DNA of 6,142 bases from Deltaproteobacteria bacterium. GTDB taxonomy: Bacteria > Myxococcota_A > UBA796. Both the position numbers and the translations under genes were made by a program. Of the stretch, positions 5,733-6,142 are shown piece after piece. The DNA lies in assembly GCA_002707085.1 (NCBI GenBank), contig PALY01000077.1:2698-8839 (forward strand), in the 5' to 3' direction. Position 1 is the stretch's first letter, and each line of letters opens with the position of its first letter. The notes under the pieces were generated by a model, which worked only from the letters and a program-made list of their open reading frames with translations, had not been told where the DNA came from and made no database searches.

Positions 5733-6142
5733 TCTTCCTCCAACAAGGACCAGCACACAAAAGTACCCATCTTTCGGAAAAACTCCACCATGTCACGACA
5801 TGGTCCCAGCGGAGAGCGAGACCACTCTTCAATCCTTTTTCGCTTCTGCTCTACGCTTTGACTCCGAAACCTGCGCCCGTTCCTAAGTACGCCATACAAG
5901 TCAAAAAGCACCAAAAGCACATACATCCCAAACCGCATAAATCGAGGCATGTGGTCCACCTTGCGCACCAAAATGGATGTCGTTTGTTCAACGGGAATCA
6001 CAGCCTCGCCACCACTCGAAACGAGTAGCCCTTCAACCAGACCTTGAACGATGAAATCAACGCGCATTACTTTCCCAATTTGAACTCTTCTGTATTCTCC
6101 CAGAGGGATGAGCGGGTGCCAAGACACGATCGTGATAAGAGG
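5729..6142 (-). CDS. Helical accessory protein of the GMC oxidoreductase, 5'-truncated by the window
   Basis: The frame is open from the right edge to a TGA at 5729-5731, giving 137 visible residues. The GTG at 6127 has no ribosome binding site and coding-like sequence continues before it, so the gene probably begins beyond the window. I do not recognise the first 70 or so residues. The C-terminal part, from about MPRFMRFGMYVLLVLFD on, has a hydrophobic stretch that may touch or span the membrane, followed by a basic helix (RNGRRFRS, EQKRKRIEEW) and a helix ending FFRKMGTFVCWSLLEEE. This resembles the helical region found at the N-terminus of many bacterial long-chain GMC oxidases, ahead of their FAD domain. 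Inference: it is that region carried as a separate polypeptide that holds the oxidoreductase at the membrane. The 4-base ATGA overlap with the GMC gene supports a joint complex. Confidence 0.55.
   Translation of the reverse strand, partial: PLITIVSWHPLIPLGEYRRVQIGKVMRVDFIVQGLVEGLLVSSGGEAVIPVEQTTSILVRKVDHMPRFMRFGMYVLLVLFDLYGVLRNGRRFRSQSVEQKRKRIEEWSRSPLGPCRDMVEFFRKMGTFVCWSLLEEE
5737..5741 (-). promoter_or_regulatory. Ribosome binding site of the GMC oxidoreductase gene
   Basis: GGAGG on the minus strand, 4 bases before the ATG. It lies inside the end of the upstream gene, where it also codes for part of the C-terminal Leu-Glu-Glu-Glu, so translation of the two genes is probably linked. It fixes the start at 5732. 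Confidence 0.8.

Overview
The window is a dense, moderate-GC (roughly 50%) bacterial chromosomal segment with six protein-coding genes, no RNA genes, no mobile elements and no CRISPR. A signal-peptide protein, a probable lipoprotein and a menaquinone-biosynthesis enzyme suggest a Gram-negative, menaquinone-using bacterium. A lineage such as the Myxococcota/deltaproteobacteria or a relative is possible, but this is only an impression from gene content and the sequence does not settle it.

Layout from left to right. (1) Positions 2-925, + strand: the 3' part of a gene open at the left edge. Its protein resembles the queuosine-salvage glycosylase (Qng1/DUF2419) and HhH-GPD fold and ends in a four-cysteine loop like the [4Fe-4S] loop of endonuclease III/MutY. 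(2) Positions 933-1589, - strand: a secreted START-domain lipid-binding protein, converging on gene 1 with only 7 bases between the stop codons. (3) Positions 1617-2825, - strand: a two-HKD phospholipase D-family probable lipoprotein, 27 bases upstream of the START gene and probably co-transcribed with it. (4) Positions 2826-2901: a 76-base divergent intergenic region with a perfect 13-base palindrome, a candidate operator. (5) Positions 2902-3375, + strand: a low-molecular-weight protein tyrosine phosphatase. (6) Positions 3406-4296, + strand: menB, with a hairpin overlapping its ribosome binding site. (7) Positions 4293-5732, - strand: a GMC-type FAD oxidoreductase whose stop codon overlaps the menB stop. 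(8) Positions 5729-6142, - strand: the 3' part of a small helical gene running off the right edge, coupled to the oxidoreductase through an ATGA overlap.

Functionally there are three units. The phospholipase D/START pair looks like an envelope lipid-handling unit. The phosphatase and menB share a strand but have no obvious functional link. The small helical protein plus GMC oxidoreductase looks like a two-polypeptide version of an enzyme that in other bacteria carries the helical region at its own N-terminus. Nothing here amounts to a clear new defence or mobile system. The most unusual items are the Qng1-like protein with an iron-sulfur-type loop and the split GMC oxidoreductase.
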